DNA of 41,069 nucleotides from Ectopseudomonas oleovorans. Its GTDB lineage: Bacteria > Pseudomonadota > Gammaproteobacteria > Pseudomonadales > Pseudomonadaceae. This document shows positions 33,449 through 41,069 of the stretch, in pieces; position 1 is the stretch's first letter, and each line of letters begins with the position of its first letter. The DNA lies in assembly GCF_003052605.1 (NCBI RefSeq), contig NZ_QASO01000093.1:1-41069 (forward strand), written 5' to 3'. The position numbers and the translations under genes are program-made. Under the pieces are notes generated by a model. It had not been told where the DNA came from and searched no databases. It was given only the letters and a program-made list of their open reading frames with translations.

Positions 33449-33521
33449 GGAGGAGCGGCGCCCCGCCGCGAACCAGGGCGATACGCGATTGAAAAGCTTC
33501 GCCCCGGGGCGGGGCTCCTAC
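33449..33521. repeat. REP-type palindrome pair, decayed left arm
   Basis: GGAGGAGCGGCGCCCCGCCG and GGGGCGGGGCTCCTACG enclose GCGAA and TTCGC words. It is the first element in the 1.1-kb gene-free stretch 33381-34490. The rest of that stretch is the large inverted duplication. Confidence 0.75.
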
Positions 33522-33691
33522 GAAAGACCGCTTTGGCAAGCTTATCTGATCGGCATTGGGCTACGGCCTCCCTTTTTCATGGCTCTTCGCGTTATCGCGG
33601 GGAAGATACGCTTGACACCGGACTGGCAACTACGTGTTAGCTGTCGATGACTTGGCATTATCCATTAGCACGCCGCCTGACCTGATGGGTT

Positions 33692-33742
33692 TCGCCCCTT
33701 ACGGGCGAGTCACTTTCTCTTGCTTGTCCAAGAGAAAGTGAC
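33692..33742 (+). other. hairpin pair in the left arm of the inverted duplication
   Basis: Hairpin 1 is TCGCCC CTTAC GGGCGA (33692-33708). Hairpin 2 follows at once: GTCACTTTCTCTTG, loop CTTGTC, CAAGAGAAAGTGAC (33709-33742), a perfect 14-bp stem. The right arm has the same two hairpins with changed but still paired bases. Confidence 0.8.
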
Positions 33743-34186
33743 CAAAGAGAAGGGCACCCCACCATCCGAGCTAGGCGCCCCCGCCCTGCTGCGCCGGGGT
33801 TCCCTCGCTCCATCACCGCTCCAGGGGCATGCTGCGAAGGGCCATCCCTGGCCCATCGCAGCTCTCGCGACATCCATGTCGCTCAACCCCTTCCACGGCG
33901 ATTCCACTCGGCCTACTGAAGGGGACTTTGGCGTCGTCTGTGAGAACGTGCGTCAAGAGCAAAAGCCAAACGCTACCGACTTTGATCTTCCAGAGATGTC
34001 GCAAGCTCGCGACCTGGTCCCCTTCAGGAGGCCGAGTGGAGGTGTTGCGCAGGGGGACGAGCCGCATGGATGCGGCGAGAGGCTTAATGGGCCAGGGACG
34101 GCCCATGTAAGCCGGCCCCCGGAGCAGCGCCGGAGCGAGGGAAGTTTCGCGTAGCGAAACCCGGATGTCGGGGTGCCCTTCTTTGG

Positions 34187-34235
34187 CACACCTTTCTTGG
34201 GCAAGCAAGAAAGGTGTGGCGCCCGTAAGGGGCGC
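34187..34235 (-). other. hairpin pair in the right arm of the inverted duplication
   Basis: Read on the minus strand, hairpin 1 is GCGCCC CTTAC GGGCGC (34219-34235). Hairpin 2 is CACACCTTTCTTG, loop CTTGCC, CAAGAAAGGTGTG (34187-34218), a perfect 13-bp stem. Compared with the left arm, both sides of each stem have changed together. A third stem, GTTTCGC GTA GCGAAAC, is at 34144-34160. Confidence 0.8.
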
Positions 34236-34490
34236 AACCCAAACGCTCAGTACACGCGGTAATGGATAGTGCTAAGTCAGCAGGCAGTACGCACACAAAC
34301 TTGCCAGTCCGGTGTCAACCCGCACTTTCCCCAAAATATGCGAAGAACCTTTTTCATGCCCGGTATTTCAGGCCTGCAACCATCAACCGCCCTGCCGCGA
34401 GGAAACAGCTCACACGCTACCTTCGCTGCACTGTGCCGATGCACTCGGCTTGGCTAAACTGCCGACTTTCAACGAACAAAAGAGCACGAT

Positions 34491-34727
34491 ATGGGTCTTT
34501 TCCGCCTGCTGTTCTGGGTCGCCATCATCTTTGCCGCGATCTGGATCTGGCGCCGCTTCATCAGCCAGCCCAAACGCACGCACGCAGCCGAGGACGCCGC
34601 CGCGCCCATGGTTCGCTGCGCGCACTGTGGCGTGCACATCCCCAAGGCCCAGGCACTGAGCCAGGATCAGCAGTGGTACTGCAGCCAGGCCCACCTCGAA
34701 CAAGGCCCGCACACCGGTGACCGCTGA
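34491..34727 (+). CDS. PP0621-family small membrane protein with a zinc-ribbon-like motif
   Basis: The frame gives 78 residues. One membrane helix (LLFWVAIIFAAIWIWRRF) is followed by a short linker and a cysteine motif, MVRCAHCGVHIP, with a further cysteine in QQWYCSQAH. Together these resemble a small treble-clef or zinc ribbon. Proteins of this type (PP0621 family) precede pilS in Pseudomonas, and the pilS start overlaps its 3' end by 11 bases. It is therefore co-transcribed with the pilin regulators. A role in that pathway is inferred from position only. Confidence 0.8.
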   Translation: MGLFRLLFWVAIIFAAIWIWRRFISQPKRTHAAEDAAAPMVRCAHCGVHIPKAQALSQDQQWYCSQAHLEQGPHTGDR

Positions 34728-36309
34728 CACCAGCGTACAGAACAGCACACAAGGGCAGCGCATCCTCAGGCTCTATCACTTCTATCGCCTGACCATCGGC
34801 CTGGCGCTGATCCTGCTGATCTCCAGCAACCTCGACGAGCAGTTGCTGGATGTCGTGCATATCGAGCTGTTTCGCACCGGCAGCTGGGTTTACCTGATCC
34901 TCAACATCTTCATCGCCGTACTGGTGCAGAAACCCAAGCACCTGATGCAGCTGTTCAGCCTGGCGCTGGTCGACGTGATCTTTCTCTCGGCCCTGTTCTA
35001 TGCAGCGGGCGGCACGCCCAGCGGCATCGGCAACCTGCTGGTGGTCGCCGTAGCGATCGCCAACATTCTGCTGCGCGGCCGCGTTGGCCTGTTGATCGCC
35101 GCCATCGCCGCGATAGCGCTGATCTACCTGACCTTCTACCTCAGCCTCAGCCGCCCGGCTGCCGCCGCCCAGTACGTGCAGGCTGGCGCCCTCGGCGCGC
35201 TGTGTTTCGCTGGCGCGTTATTCATCCAGGGCATCACCCGACGCCTGCAGATCAGTGAAACCCTGGCCGAAAAACGTGCAGCCGACGTAGCCAACCTCGA
35301 AGAGCTCAATGCGCAGATCCTGCAACGCATGCGCACCGGCATCCTGGTGCTCGACACCCAACACCGCGTGCTGCTGGCCAATCAGGGGGCAACGCAGCTA
35401 CTGGGCCGTGGCGAACTGACCGGCAAGATCATCGACCCACACTGCCCCGAGCTGGTCAAACGCCTGCAGCAGTGGCTGCACAACCCGACCCTGCGGCCGG
35501 AAAGCCTGCAGGCGCAGGTCGATGGCCCGGTGTTGCAACCGAGCTTCATTTCCCTCCAACGCGACGACCAGCAACATATTCTGGTGTTTCTCGATGACAT
35601 CTCGCAGATCGCCCAGCAGGCCCAGCAACTCAAGCTGGCCTCGCTGGGCCGCCTGACCGCCGGCATCGCCCACGAAATTCGCAACCCGCTCGGCGCCATC
35701 AGCCATGCCGCGCAGTTGTTGCAGGAATCGGAAGACCTGCAAGGCCCGGATCAGCGCCTGGCGCAGATCATTCAGGATCACTCCAAACGCATGAACCTGG
35801 TGATCGAGAACGTCCTGCAGCTCTCGCGCCGGCGCCAGGCCGAACCGCAACTGCTCGACCTGAAATACTGGCTACACCGCTTCGCCAGCGAATTTCGCAG
35901 CTCGGCACCGGCCGACCGGCAGCTCCATCTGGAAACCCAGGGCGGTAGCCTGCAGACGCGCATGGATCCACACCAGTTGAACCAGGTACTGACCAATCTG
36001 GTACAAAACGGCCTGCGCTACAGCGCCCAGAAGCACCGGCTCGGCCAGGTCTGGCTGCGCCTGTTCCGCGATGCGGAAAGCGACCTGCCGGTACTGCAGA
36101 TTCTCGACGACGGCCCCGGCGTGCCGCCCGAGCAGGAACCGCACATCTTCGAGCCCTTCTACACCACGGAAAACAAGGGCACCGGCCTTGGCTTGTACAT
36201 CTCGCGCGAGCTGTGCGAGAGCAACCAGGCCCGCCTCGACTATAAACCTCGCGAAGGGGGCGGCAGTTGCTTCCGCATCACCTTCGCCCATCCGCGCAAA
36301 CTGAGCTGA
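34717..36309 (+). CDS. pilS: two-component sensor histidine kinase PilS
   Basis: PilS senses pilin in the inner membrane and controls phosphorylation of PilR. The 530 residues start at a GTG that overlaps the upstream gene. Six membrane helices occupy about residues 18-180. A PAS-like domain follows at about 195-300 (GILVLDTQHRVLLANQGA). The phosphoacceptor His is in HEIRNPLGAISHA at about 319. The ATPase domain has N (NQVLTNLVQNGLRYS), G1 (DDGPGV) and G2 (GTGLGLYISRE) boxes. The gene is followed two bases later by pilR. Confidence 0.95.
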   Translation: MTADTSVQNSTQGQRILRLYHFYRLTIGLALILLISSNLDEQLLDVVHIELFRTGSWVYLILNIFIAVLVQKPKHLMQLFSLALVDVIFLSALFYAAGGTPSGIGNLLVVAVAIANILLRGRVGLLIAAIAAIALIYLTFYLSLSRPAAAAQYVQAGALGALCFAGALFIQGITRRLQISETLAEKRAADVANLEELNAQILQRMRTGILVLDTQHRVLLANQGATQLLGRGELTGKIIDPHCPELVKRLQQWLHNPTLRPESLQAQVDGPVLQPSFISLQRDDQQHILVFLDDISQIAQQAQQLKLASLGRLTAGIAHEIRNPLGAISHAAQLLQESEDLQGPDQRLAQIIQDHSKRMNLVIENVLQLSRRRQAEPQLLDLKYWLHRFASEFRSSAPADRQLHLETQGGSLQTRMDPHQLNQVLTNLVQNGLRYSAQKHRLGQVWLRLFRDAESDLPVLQILDDGPGVPPEQEPHIFEPFYTTENKGTGLGLYISRELCESNQARLDYKPREGGGSCFRITFAHPRKLS

Positions 36310-36311
36310 GC

Positions 36312-37652
36312 ATGAACCGTCAGAGAGCCCTGATCGTCGACGACGAACCCGATATCCGTGAGCTGCTGGAAATCACCCTCGGACGCATGAAGCTGGACAC
36401 CCGCAGTGCGCGCAACGTCAAAGAAGCGCGTGAATGGCTGGCGCGCGAGCCATTCGATCTGTGCCTGACCGATATGCGCCTGCCCGATGGCACCGGCCTG
36501 GATCTGGTGCAGCACATTCAACAACGTCATCCACAGGTACCCGTGGCGATGATCACCGCCTACGGCAGCCTGGACACCGCGATCAACTCGCTCAAGGCCG
36601 GCGCCTTCGACTTTCTCACCAAGCCGGTGGACCTCGGCCGCCTGCGCGAACTGGTCGCCACGGCCCTGCGCATTCGCGCGCCCGAGGGCGAGGAAACCCC
36701 GGTCGACAGCCGCCTGCTCGGCGACTCGCCACCGATGAAAGCGCTGCGCAAGCAGATCCTGAAACTTTCACGCAGCCAGGCGCCGGTCTATATCAGCGGC
36801 GAGTCGGGCAGCGGCAAGGAACTGGTAGCGCGCCTGATTCACGAGCAGGGGCCGCGCGTCGAACAGCCGTTCGTACCGGTCAACTGCGGCGCTATTCCCT
36901 CGGAGCTGATGGAGAGCGAGTTCTTCGGCCACAAGAAAGGCAGCTTCACCGGCGCCATCGAAGACAAGCAGGGCCTGTTCCAGGCGGCCAATGGCGGCAC
37001 CCTGTTCCTCGATGAGGTCGCCGATCTGCCACTGCCGATGCAGGTCAAACTGCTGCGCGCCATTCAGGAAAAGGCCGTGCGCGCCGTCGGTGGCCAACAG
37101 GAAGTGGTGGTCGATGTGCGCATCCTCTGCGCCACCCACAAGGATTTGGCAGGCGAAGTCGCGGCTGGCCGTTTCCGCCAGGACCTCTACTACCGCCTCA
37201 ACGTCATCGAACTGCGCGTGCCACCGCTGCGTGAGCGCCGCGAAGATATCGCCCAACTGGCCGAGGTGATGCTCACGCGCCTGGCCGAAGGCACCGGCCT
37301 GGCTGCAGCCAAACTGCATCCCGATGCCTTGGAGAAGCTGAAGAACTACCGTTTTCCCGGTAACGTGCGCGAGCTGGAAAACATGCTCGAACGCGCCTAC
37401 ACCCTCTGCGAAGACGATCAGATCACGCCCAGCGACCTACGCCTGGCCGATGCCAGCGGCCCGAGTAGCGAAGGTGGCGAAGCCAGCCTGGCGCAGATCG
37501 ACAACCTCGAGGACTACCTCGAGGACATCGAACGCAAACTGATCATGCAGGCACTGGAAGAAACCCGCTGGAACCGCACGGCGGCGGCGCAACGCCTGGG
37601 CCTGACCTTCCGCTCGATGCGCTACCGCCTGAAGAAGCTGGGTATCGACTGA
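36312..37652 (+). CDS. pilR: sigma-54-dependent response regulator PilR
   Basis: PilR activates transcription of the major pilin gene pilA with RpoN. The 446 residues start at the ATG two bases after pilS (MNRQRALIVDDEPDIR). The receiver domain has the phosphorylated Asp at about 53 (LCLTDMRLP) and the conserved Lys in FLTKPVD. The AAA+ domain has Walker A GESGSGKE at about 162-169, the sigma-54 contact loop GSFTGA in place of the usual GAFTGA, and Walker B GGTLFLDEV. A Fis-type helix-turn-helix ends the protein (WNRTAAAQRLGLTFRSMRYR). pilA itself is not in the window. Confidence 0.95.
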   Translation: MNRQRALIVDDEPDIRELLEITLGRMKLDTRSARNVKEAREWLAREPFDLCLTDMRLPDGTGLDLVQHIQQRHPQVPVAMITAYGSLDTAINSLKAGAFDFLTKPVDLGRLRELVATALRIRAPEGEETPVDSRLLGDSPPMKALRKQILKLSRSQAPVYISGESGSGKELVARLIHEQGPRVEQPFVPVNCGAIPSELMESEFFGHKKGSFTGAIEDKQGLFQAANGGTLFLDEVADLPLPMQVKLLRAIQEKAVRAVGGQQEVVVDVRILCATHKDLAGEVAAGRFRQDLYYRLNVIELRVPPLRERREDIAQLAEVMLTRLAEGTGLAAAKLHPDALEKLKNYRFPGNVRELENMLERAYTLCEDDQITPSDLRLADASGPSSEGGEASLAQIDNLEDYLEDIERKLIMQALEETRWNRTAAAQRLGLTFRSMRYRLKKLGID

Positions 37653-37673
37653 GACAAGACCCTGCTCACGCCT

Positions 37674-37700
37674 GTGTAGGAGCCGGCTTGCCGGCGATCA
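37674..37700. repeat. single REP arm
   Basis: TGTAGGAGCCGGCTTGCCGG followed by CGATCAA is one REP arm without its inverted partner, between the convergent pilR and thiO genes. Confidence 0.75.
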
Positions 37701-37742
37701 AGACCGCCTGCGCCGCCCCCTGCAAGCGTTGACGAGCGACTA

Positions 37743-38849
37743 TTAAAAACGCCCCGCCGGCGCATAAGGCGCCGGATCGATGATCGGCTCACGCCCCAGC
37801 ATCAGATCAGCCAGCAACTGGCAGGATGCCGGCGCCAGCACCAGCCCATTGCGGAAATGCCCGCAGTTCAGCCATAACCCCGGGTGCTCAGGCAGCTCGC
37901 CGATGAACGGAATGCCCTCGGGCGAACCGGGCCGCAAACCGGCCCAATGCCCCACCACTTCGGCATCCTTGAGTGTAGGCAACAGCTCTTGGGCCGAGGC
38001 CTTGAGGCTTTCCAGCGCATTATCGGTCGGCGTCTTGTCGAAGCCTGCGTGTTCCAGGGTGCTGCCCACCAGAATATGGCCGTCGCGCCGTGGAATGGCG
38101 TAGCGCCCGCCTGCCAGCACCATGCTCGGCAGGAAGTCCTCGGCGCACTTGTAGAGGATCATCTGCCCTTTCACCGGCTCGACCGGCAGATTCAGCCCCA
38201 GCGTGGCCAGCAGCTCACCACTCCAGGCCCCGGCAGTGAGCAGCACGCGCTCAGCGCGCAGCTCACCCTGCTCGGTCACCACACCGCGGATGGCGCCCTG
38301 CTCACGAATGAAGCCGCGCACCGGGCAGTGCTCGCGCAGCTGCACATTGGGCATGGCGGCCAACGCCGCACGCAGCGACTTGACCAGACGCGGATTGCGC
38401 ACATTGGCCACCCCGGACATATGCACCGCACGCCGGTAACCCGGCCCCAGCACCGGCACCTGGCGGTACACCGCCGCCATCTCGACCTGATCCAGCGGCC
38501 GCCCCTGGCGCTGCGCCCAGGCCAGCGCCTCGGCCTCGTCATCCAGGTCCAGCCAGTACAGCCCAGTGACATGCACCTCGGGATCGACCCCGGTCAGCGC
38601 CAGCAGCTCCTCGCCAAAGCCCGGATAGAAATCCTGCGACCAATGCGCCAGCGCCGTCACCGCCGCGCCGTAGCGCCAGGGATAGAGCGGCGAAACGATA
38701 CCGCCACCGGCCCAGGAAGACTCCCGCCCCAGCTGGCCTTGCTCCAGCAGACAGACCTGCGCTCCAGCTTCGGCCAGCACATAGGCCGAGAGCAAACCGA
38801 TAGCGCCACCGCCGACGATCAATACTGTTTCTTTCACGCGCACTCTCAT
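37743..38849 (-). CDS. thiO: glycine oxidase ThiO (FAD-dependent)
   Basis: ThiO oxidises glycine to iminoacetate for the thiazole ring of thiamine. Relatives are D-amino acid oxidases. The frame gives 368 residues from the ATG at 38849. A GTG 12 bases downstream, preceded by GAGAG, is a good alternative. The FAD-binding motif VLIVGGGAIGLLSAYVLAEA starts near residue 7. Later pieces are GRESSWAGGGIVSPLYPWRY, PVKGQMILYKC and ILVGSTLEHAGFD, the last close to the substrate pocket in ThiO. It follows pilR convergently, as in P. aeruginosa, where fimT comes next. In this window the intron region comes next. Confidence 0.9.
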   Translation of the reverse strand: MRVRVKETVLIVGGGAIGLLSAYVLAEAGAQVCLLEQGQLGRESSWAGGGIVSPLYPWRYGAAVTALAHWSQDFYPGFGEELLALTGVDPEVHVTGLYWLDLDDEAEALAWAQRQGRPLDQVEMAAVYRQVPVLGPGYRRAVHMSGVANVRNPRLVKSLRAALAAMPNVQLREHCPVRGFIREQGAIRGVVTEQGELRAERVLLTAGAWSGELLATLGLNLPVEPVKGQMILYKCAEDFLPSMVLAGGRYAIPRRDGHILVGSTLEHAGFDKTPTDNALESLKASAQELLPTLKDAEVVGHWAGLRPGSPEGIPFIGELPEHPGLWLNCGHFRNGLVLAPASCQLLADLMLGREPIIDPAPYAPAGRF

Positions 38850-38901
38850 CAAGCAAGAAATAACTCGTTGCTTTATATAGAAATTAAATCTGCACAAAGA
38901 C

Positions 38902-38957
38902 CTGTAGGAGCGGCCCATGCCCGCGAAACGCATCGCGGCCATGGGCCGCTCCTACAG
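38902..38957. repeat. REP-type palindrome pair
   Basis: CTGTAGGAGCGGCCCATG and CATGGGCCGCTCCTACAG are perfect inverted arms around GCGAAACG. It lies 52 bases upstream of thiO, where it could separate thiO from read-through. Confidence 0.9.
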
Positions 38958-39059
38958 GTACCCACAAGCCGATAGGCGCAATTGCACCCCAGTTTGCTGC
39001 ACGACAGCGCTCCGTCGAAGACGGCGGGCAATCTCCTATAGCGGCCTTTAACAAGCCAT

Positions 39060-39112
39060 ACACCATCGCCCTTAATGCTGGAGTTCGGAAGGTGACTTGG
39101 CTGGACGCTTAC
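39060..39112 (-). mobile_element. solo IS66-type end, remnant
   Basis: Read on the minus strand, the segment begins GTAAGCGTCCAGCCAAGTCA and ends GGGCGATGGTGT. It matches the IS66 left end at the window start at 38 of 53 ungapped positions, with the same orientation. No tnpA start follows it, and the next 100 bases are not recognisable, so this is probably a decayed or truncated copy. The rest of the gene-free stretch 38850-39212 holds the REP element and a small hairpin (CGCAGT AAA ACTGCG, 39174-39188). Confidence 0.55.
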
Positions 39113-39215
39113 AGTGATAGTAAACAAATAAACAACCGTTTCAAAAAACCTTTTCGTCGAATGCGACAGCGGCCGCAGTAAAACTGCGAACAGCCAATAG
39201 TTTTCAGCGGAAATC

Positions 39216-39283
39216 GGGATAGGGGACGGCTACCGCCGTTCCCCTCCCACACCACCCGGCATGCGGGTCCGCACCGGGCGGTT
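39216..39283 (-). ncRNA. group II intron domains V and VI
   Basis: Domain V is ACCGCCCGG TGCGGACCCGCA TGCCGGGTGGT on the minus strand (39251-39282). It is a 9-bp lower stem with a CGC triad, a bulge and a short upper stem. Domain VI follows with GGGA-GGGG-A-ACGGC pairing GCCGT-CCCC-TA-TCCC. The unpaired A (complement of 39220) is the expected branch-point nucleotide. Confidence 0.75.
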
Positions 39284-39296
39284 CGAGATGTTGAGG

Positions 39297-40658
39297 TCAG
39301 GAGAGTCTTGGCATGCCCAGACGATCGAAATAGCTGATCGTCAATACTTGGTGTCCGGCAGTCAGGCTGTTATGCCACCAGCGGCGACTCAGCGCCGCAA
39401 CCGATTGCGCCACGCTCTGCGTACCCCCTAAACGAAGCAGTTCCCGGTAGATCGTCTTGCCGCGTCGCCACTGTTTGAGTTGAAGGGCTCGTAGCCTTCG
39501 ACGCATCCACTCATCCAGCCTTCGCCAGACTCGCGGGGTTTGCGCCAAGCTGAAGTAGCCTTTCCATCCCGGCAGATAGCTGCAAAGCTTTTCGATCACC
39601 TCGGCAAGGCTGCGCCCGCCATTACGGCGAGTACGCTGCCTGATCTGCTGCTTGAACACCCCCAGTGCCTTCTTCGAAACGGCACGCCGCACCTCACCAT
39701 CGTGGGTTTGCCATAAGCAGTATCCGAGGAAGTTACGTTCAAACACGCTCGCCACTGCACTTTTCGATTCATTGATCTTCAGGCGCAGCTTGTCGTAGCA
39801 GCGTTTGAGGAGGGCCATCACCCGCTCGCCAGCCTTCTGGCTGCGCACATAGACGTTACAGTCGTCGGCGTAACGGGCAAAACGATGTCCTTTGCGTTCA
39901 AGCTCTTTATCCACCTCGTCGAGCAGCACGTTAGCCAGTAGTGGCGACAGTGGCCCACCTTGCGGCGTGCCTTCCAATCGCTCGATCACTACACCACCAT
40001 CCATGATTCCAGCATTTAGATAGGCCCGCACCAGCCGGATCACGCCAGCATCATTCACGCGCCTACTCAAACGCTCTATCAGGATGTCGTGGTTGACCCG
40101 GTCGAAGAACTGGGACAGATCAACGTCCACCACGACGCAGTAGCCTTCTTGGGCATACCGTTGGGCAGACAAAACCGCATCCCAGGCTCGGCGACCTGGC
40201 CGGAATCCATGGCTATGCTCGCTGAAAGTGGGATCAATCAGCGGTTGCAGCACTTGCAGCAGCGCTTGCTGGATCAGACGGTCGGTCACACTGGGGATGC
40301 CCAGCTCTCGTTCACTTCCGTCTGGTTTCGGTATGCATACGCGCCGTACTGGTAATGGCTGGTAGGTTCCCGCCAGCAGTTGCCGTCGGATACTCGACCA
40401 TACCTGCCTGAGGTGGGCTTCGGTCTGCACTATGTCCAGGCGATCCACCCCAGCACCTCCCTTGTTCGCCTTCACGCGCTTCCAGGCGCGCTGCATATTC
40501 TCCTGTGCGACAACCTGTTCCAACAGGCATCGCCCTGCATCCCCCAACCCTTGGCGCGGGAGGCGTGCTTCATCGCTGGACGGTAGCATCGAGGCTTCAC
40601 CTCGATCCTGGACGCCCCGCCCCGTTCTCACAGGCATCTGATGCAATGCACGGCTCAT
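39297..40658 (-). CDS. ltrA: group II intron-encoded reverse transcriptase/maturase
   Basis: The protein helps its own intron splice and copies it into new DNA sites. The 453 residues start at the ATG (MSRALHQMPVR). A TTG six bases upstream is also in frame. Reverse transcriptase blocks are complete: RRVCIPKPDGSERELGIPSV, FRPGRRAWDA, VVVDVDLSQFFDRVNHD, GTPQGGPLSPLLAN and the catalytic YADD at about 262-265. The maturase X domain follows, to about 420. The protein ends YFDRLGMPRLS with no HNH endonuclease domain, so retargeting would rely on nicks or replication forks. The active-site residues are intact. Confidence 0.93.
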   Translation of the reverse strand: MSRALHQMPVRTGRGVQDRGEASMLPSSDEARLPRQGLGDAGRCLLEQVVAQENMQRAWKRVKANKGGAGVDRLDIVQTEAHLRQVWSSIRRQLLAGTYQPLPVRRVCIPKPDGSERELGIPSVTDRLIQQALLQVLQPLIDPTFSEHSHGFRPGRRAWDAVLSAQRYAQEGYCVVVDVDLSQFFDRVNHDILIERLSRRVNDAGVIRLVRAYLNAGIMDGGVVIERLEGTPQGGPLSPLLANVLLDEVDKELERKGHRFARYADDCNVYVRSQKAGERVMALLKRCYDKLRLKINESKSAVASVFERNFLGYCLWQTHDGEVRRAVSKKALGVFKQQIRQRTRRNGGRSLAEVIEKLCSYLPGWKGYFSLAQTPRVWRRLDEWMRRRLRALQLKQWRRGKTIYRELLRLGGTQSVAQSVAALSRRWWHNSLTAGHQVLTISYFDRLGMPRLS

Positions 40659-41069
40659 CGACAAGACGTTTGATGCTCCTTCTCGTTCGGCCCTTCGTCT
40701 GGTGTTTCGAGCCTACAGTGGCTCAGCTATTCGACTACTACGGCCTCTGCTGACTTCTCGCTCCGATCAAGCACCGTCGCCCTTTCAGGCGTAAAGCGAG
40801 ATCTCCCCAGGTAAGAACGCACTCCTTCTCTGCACAACCGCCGGATTTACGCCGCTTCGCCTTGGCCACGAGAGCTTCGCGATTCCTTGCCCGCTCGCCC
40901 TGCTCGGCAGCGCCTCATATCCGATTCTTGTCCATCGGCTCGCAGATTACGCTCCACGCTTCCTCCCCACGCTCGGTCACCCTTACGCAGTTGCGCTTCG
41001 CTTCGTTCACTGTGGCCAGCTCACGGGAGGACTTGCACCTCCAAGAGTGCGCCCATGCTGGGCGCACAA

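Larger units (their letters stand above)
33581..34349. repeat. 769-bp inverted duplication with nested, covarying hairpins
   Basis: Two related arms of about 350 bases face each other around a centre near 33965. Outer landmarks pair exactly: TTGACACCGGACTGGCAA at 33612-33629 and its complement at 34301-34318. TATCCATTA and GGGTT.CGCCCCTTACGGGCG also pair in inverse order. Arms match strongly in blocks (AAGGGCACCCC, CCCTCGCTCC, CCCTGGCCCAT, CCACTCGGCCT.CTGAAGGGGA) and differ between them. It lies between bamD and the PP0621-like gene. Open frames inside it are mirror products of the repeat and are not called as genes. Confidence 0.85.
39213..41067 (-). mobile_element. group II intron with reverse transcriptase/maturase
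   Basis: The intron is 1855 bases and appears complete. Its 5' end reads GTGCGCCC AGCAT GGGCGCAC, starting at 41067 on the minus strand. The 410 bases to the open frame would hold domains I-III. Domain V and domain VI follow the frame at 39251-39282 and about 39216-39248. The 3' end is placed at 39213 because the terminal GGGA/TCCC pairing of domain VI leaves a bulged A eight bases from the end, and the last bases are GAT (introns of this class end in AT or AC). Only two bases of the 5' exon are in the window, so the target rule cannot be read. Confidence 0.85.

Noticed and set aside
33720..34154. Open frames on both strands within the large inverted duplication
   Set aside because: Frames on opposite strands encode related peptides because the arms are inverted copies. 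They have no clear starts or domains, and the conserved feature is the hairpins.
38873..39127. Open frame of 84 codons between thiO and the intron
   Set aside because: It runs through the IS66-type end and the REP palindrome, so its sequence is explained by repeats.

Overview
The window is high-GC bacterial chromosome, almost certainly from Pseudomonas. The run pgeF-rluD / bamD / PP0621-like / pilS-pilR / thiO follows the P. aeruginosa order, and GTAGGAGC...GCTCCTAC extragenic palindromes (REP type) sit between most genes. Both ends fall in repeats: an IS66-type element at 1-170 and a group II intron at 39213-41067. The piece is therefore probably one assembly contig (inference).

Region 1 (1-11951) is accessory DNA. 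An IS66 left end has cut the 5' part of an unidentified gene. Next come a two-gene unit of unknown function (704-1683, minus), a small PD-(D/E)XK-like protein gene (1942-2538) and a compact type I restriction-modification operon, hsdM-hsdS-rhuM/fic-hsdR (2678-10241). A P4-type tyrosine integrase (10472-11707) lies beside the 3' end of an elongator tRNA-Met gene (11875-11951). This is the standard layout of an integrative island placed in a tRNA gene. A degenerate tRNA-end-like sequence at 475-498 may mark its left boundary.

Region 2 (11952-32250) is mostly housekeeping or conserved Pseudomonas genes in short units. They include small membrane or secreted proteins, a lipoprotein, an EamA transporter, a membrane-anchored 5'-nucleotidase-like enzyme, moaC-moaD-moaE for molybdopterin synthesis, a PIN-PhoH ATPase, yaaA, a short-chain dehydrogenase with a partner membrane protein, a RecF/SMC-like ATPase, trxB and cysZ. 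A deletion scar follows in which the 3' ends of an SRPBCC gene and a divergent LysR gene are fused. Then come a GT4 glycosyltransferase, a TetR regulator with an Old Yellow Enzyme (nemRA-like), pgeF and rluD.

Region 3 (32388-38849) holds bamD, a very large inverted duplication (33581-34349), a PP0621-like protein, the PilS-PilR two-component system that controls type IV pilin transcription, and thiO. Region 4 (38850-41069) holds a REP element, a 53-bp solo IS66-type end and a group II intron with its reverse transcriptase/maturase.

The most unusual signals are four. The 769-bp inverted duplication has nested hairpins that covary between its two arms. A RhuM-Fic/Doc fusion lies inside the hsd operon, and its start region repeats that of hsdR. 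The SRPBCC/LysR deletion scar is the third. The fourth is the pair of homologous IS66 ends at opposite sides of the window.
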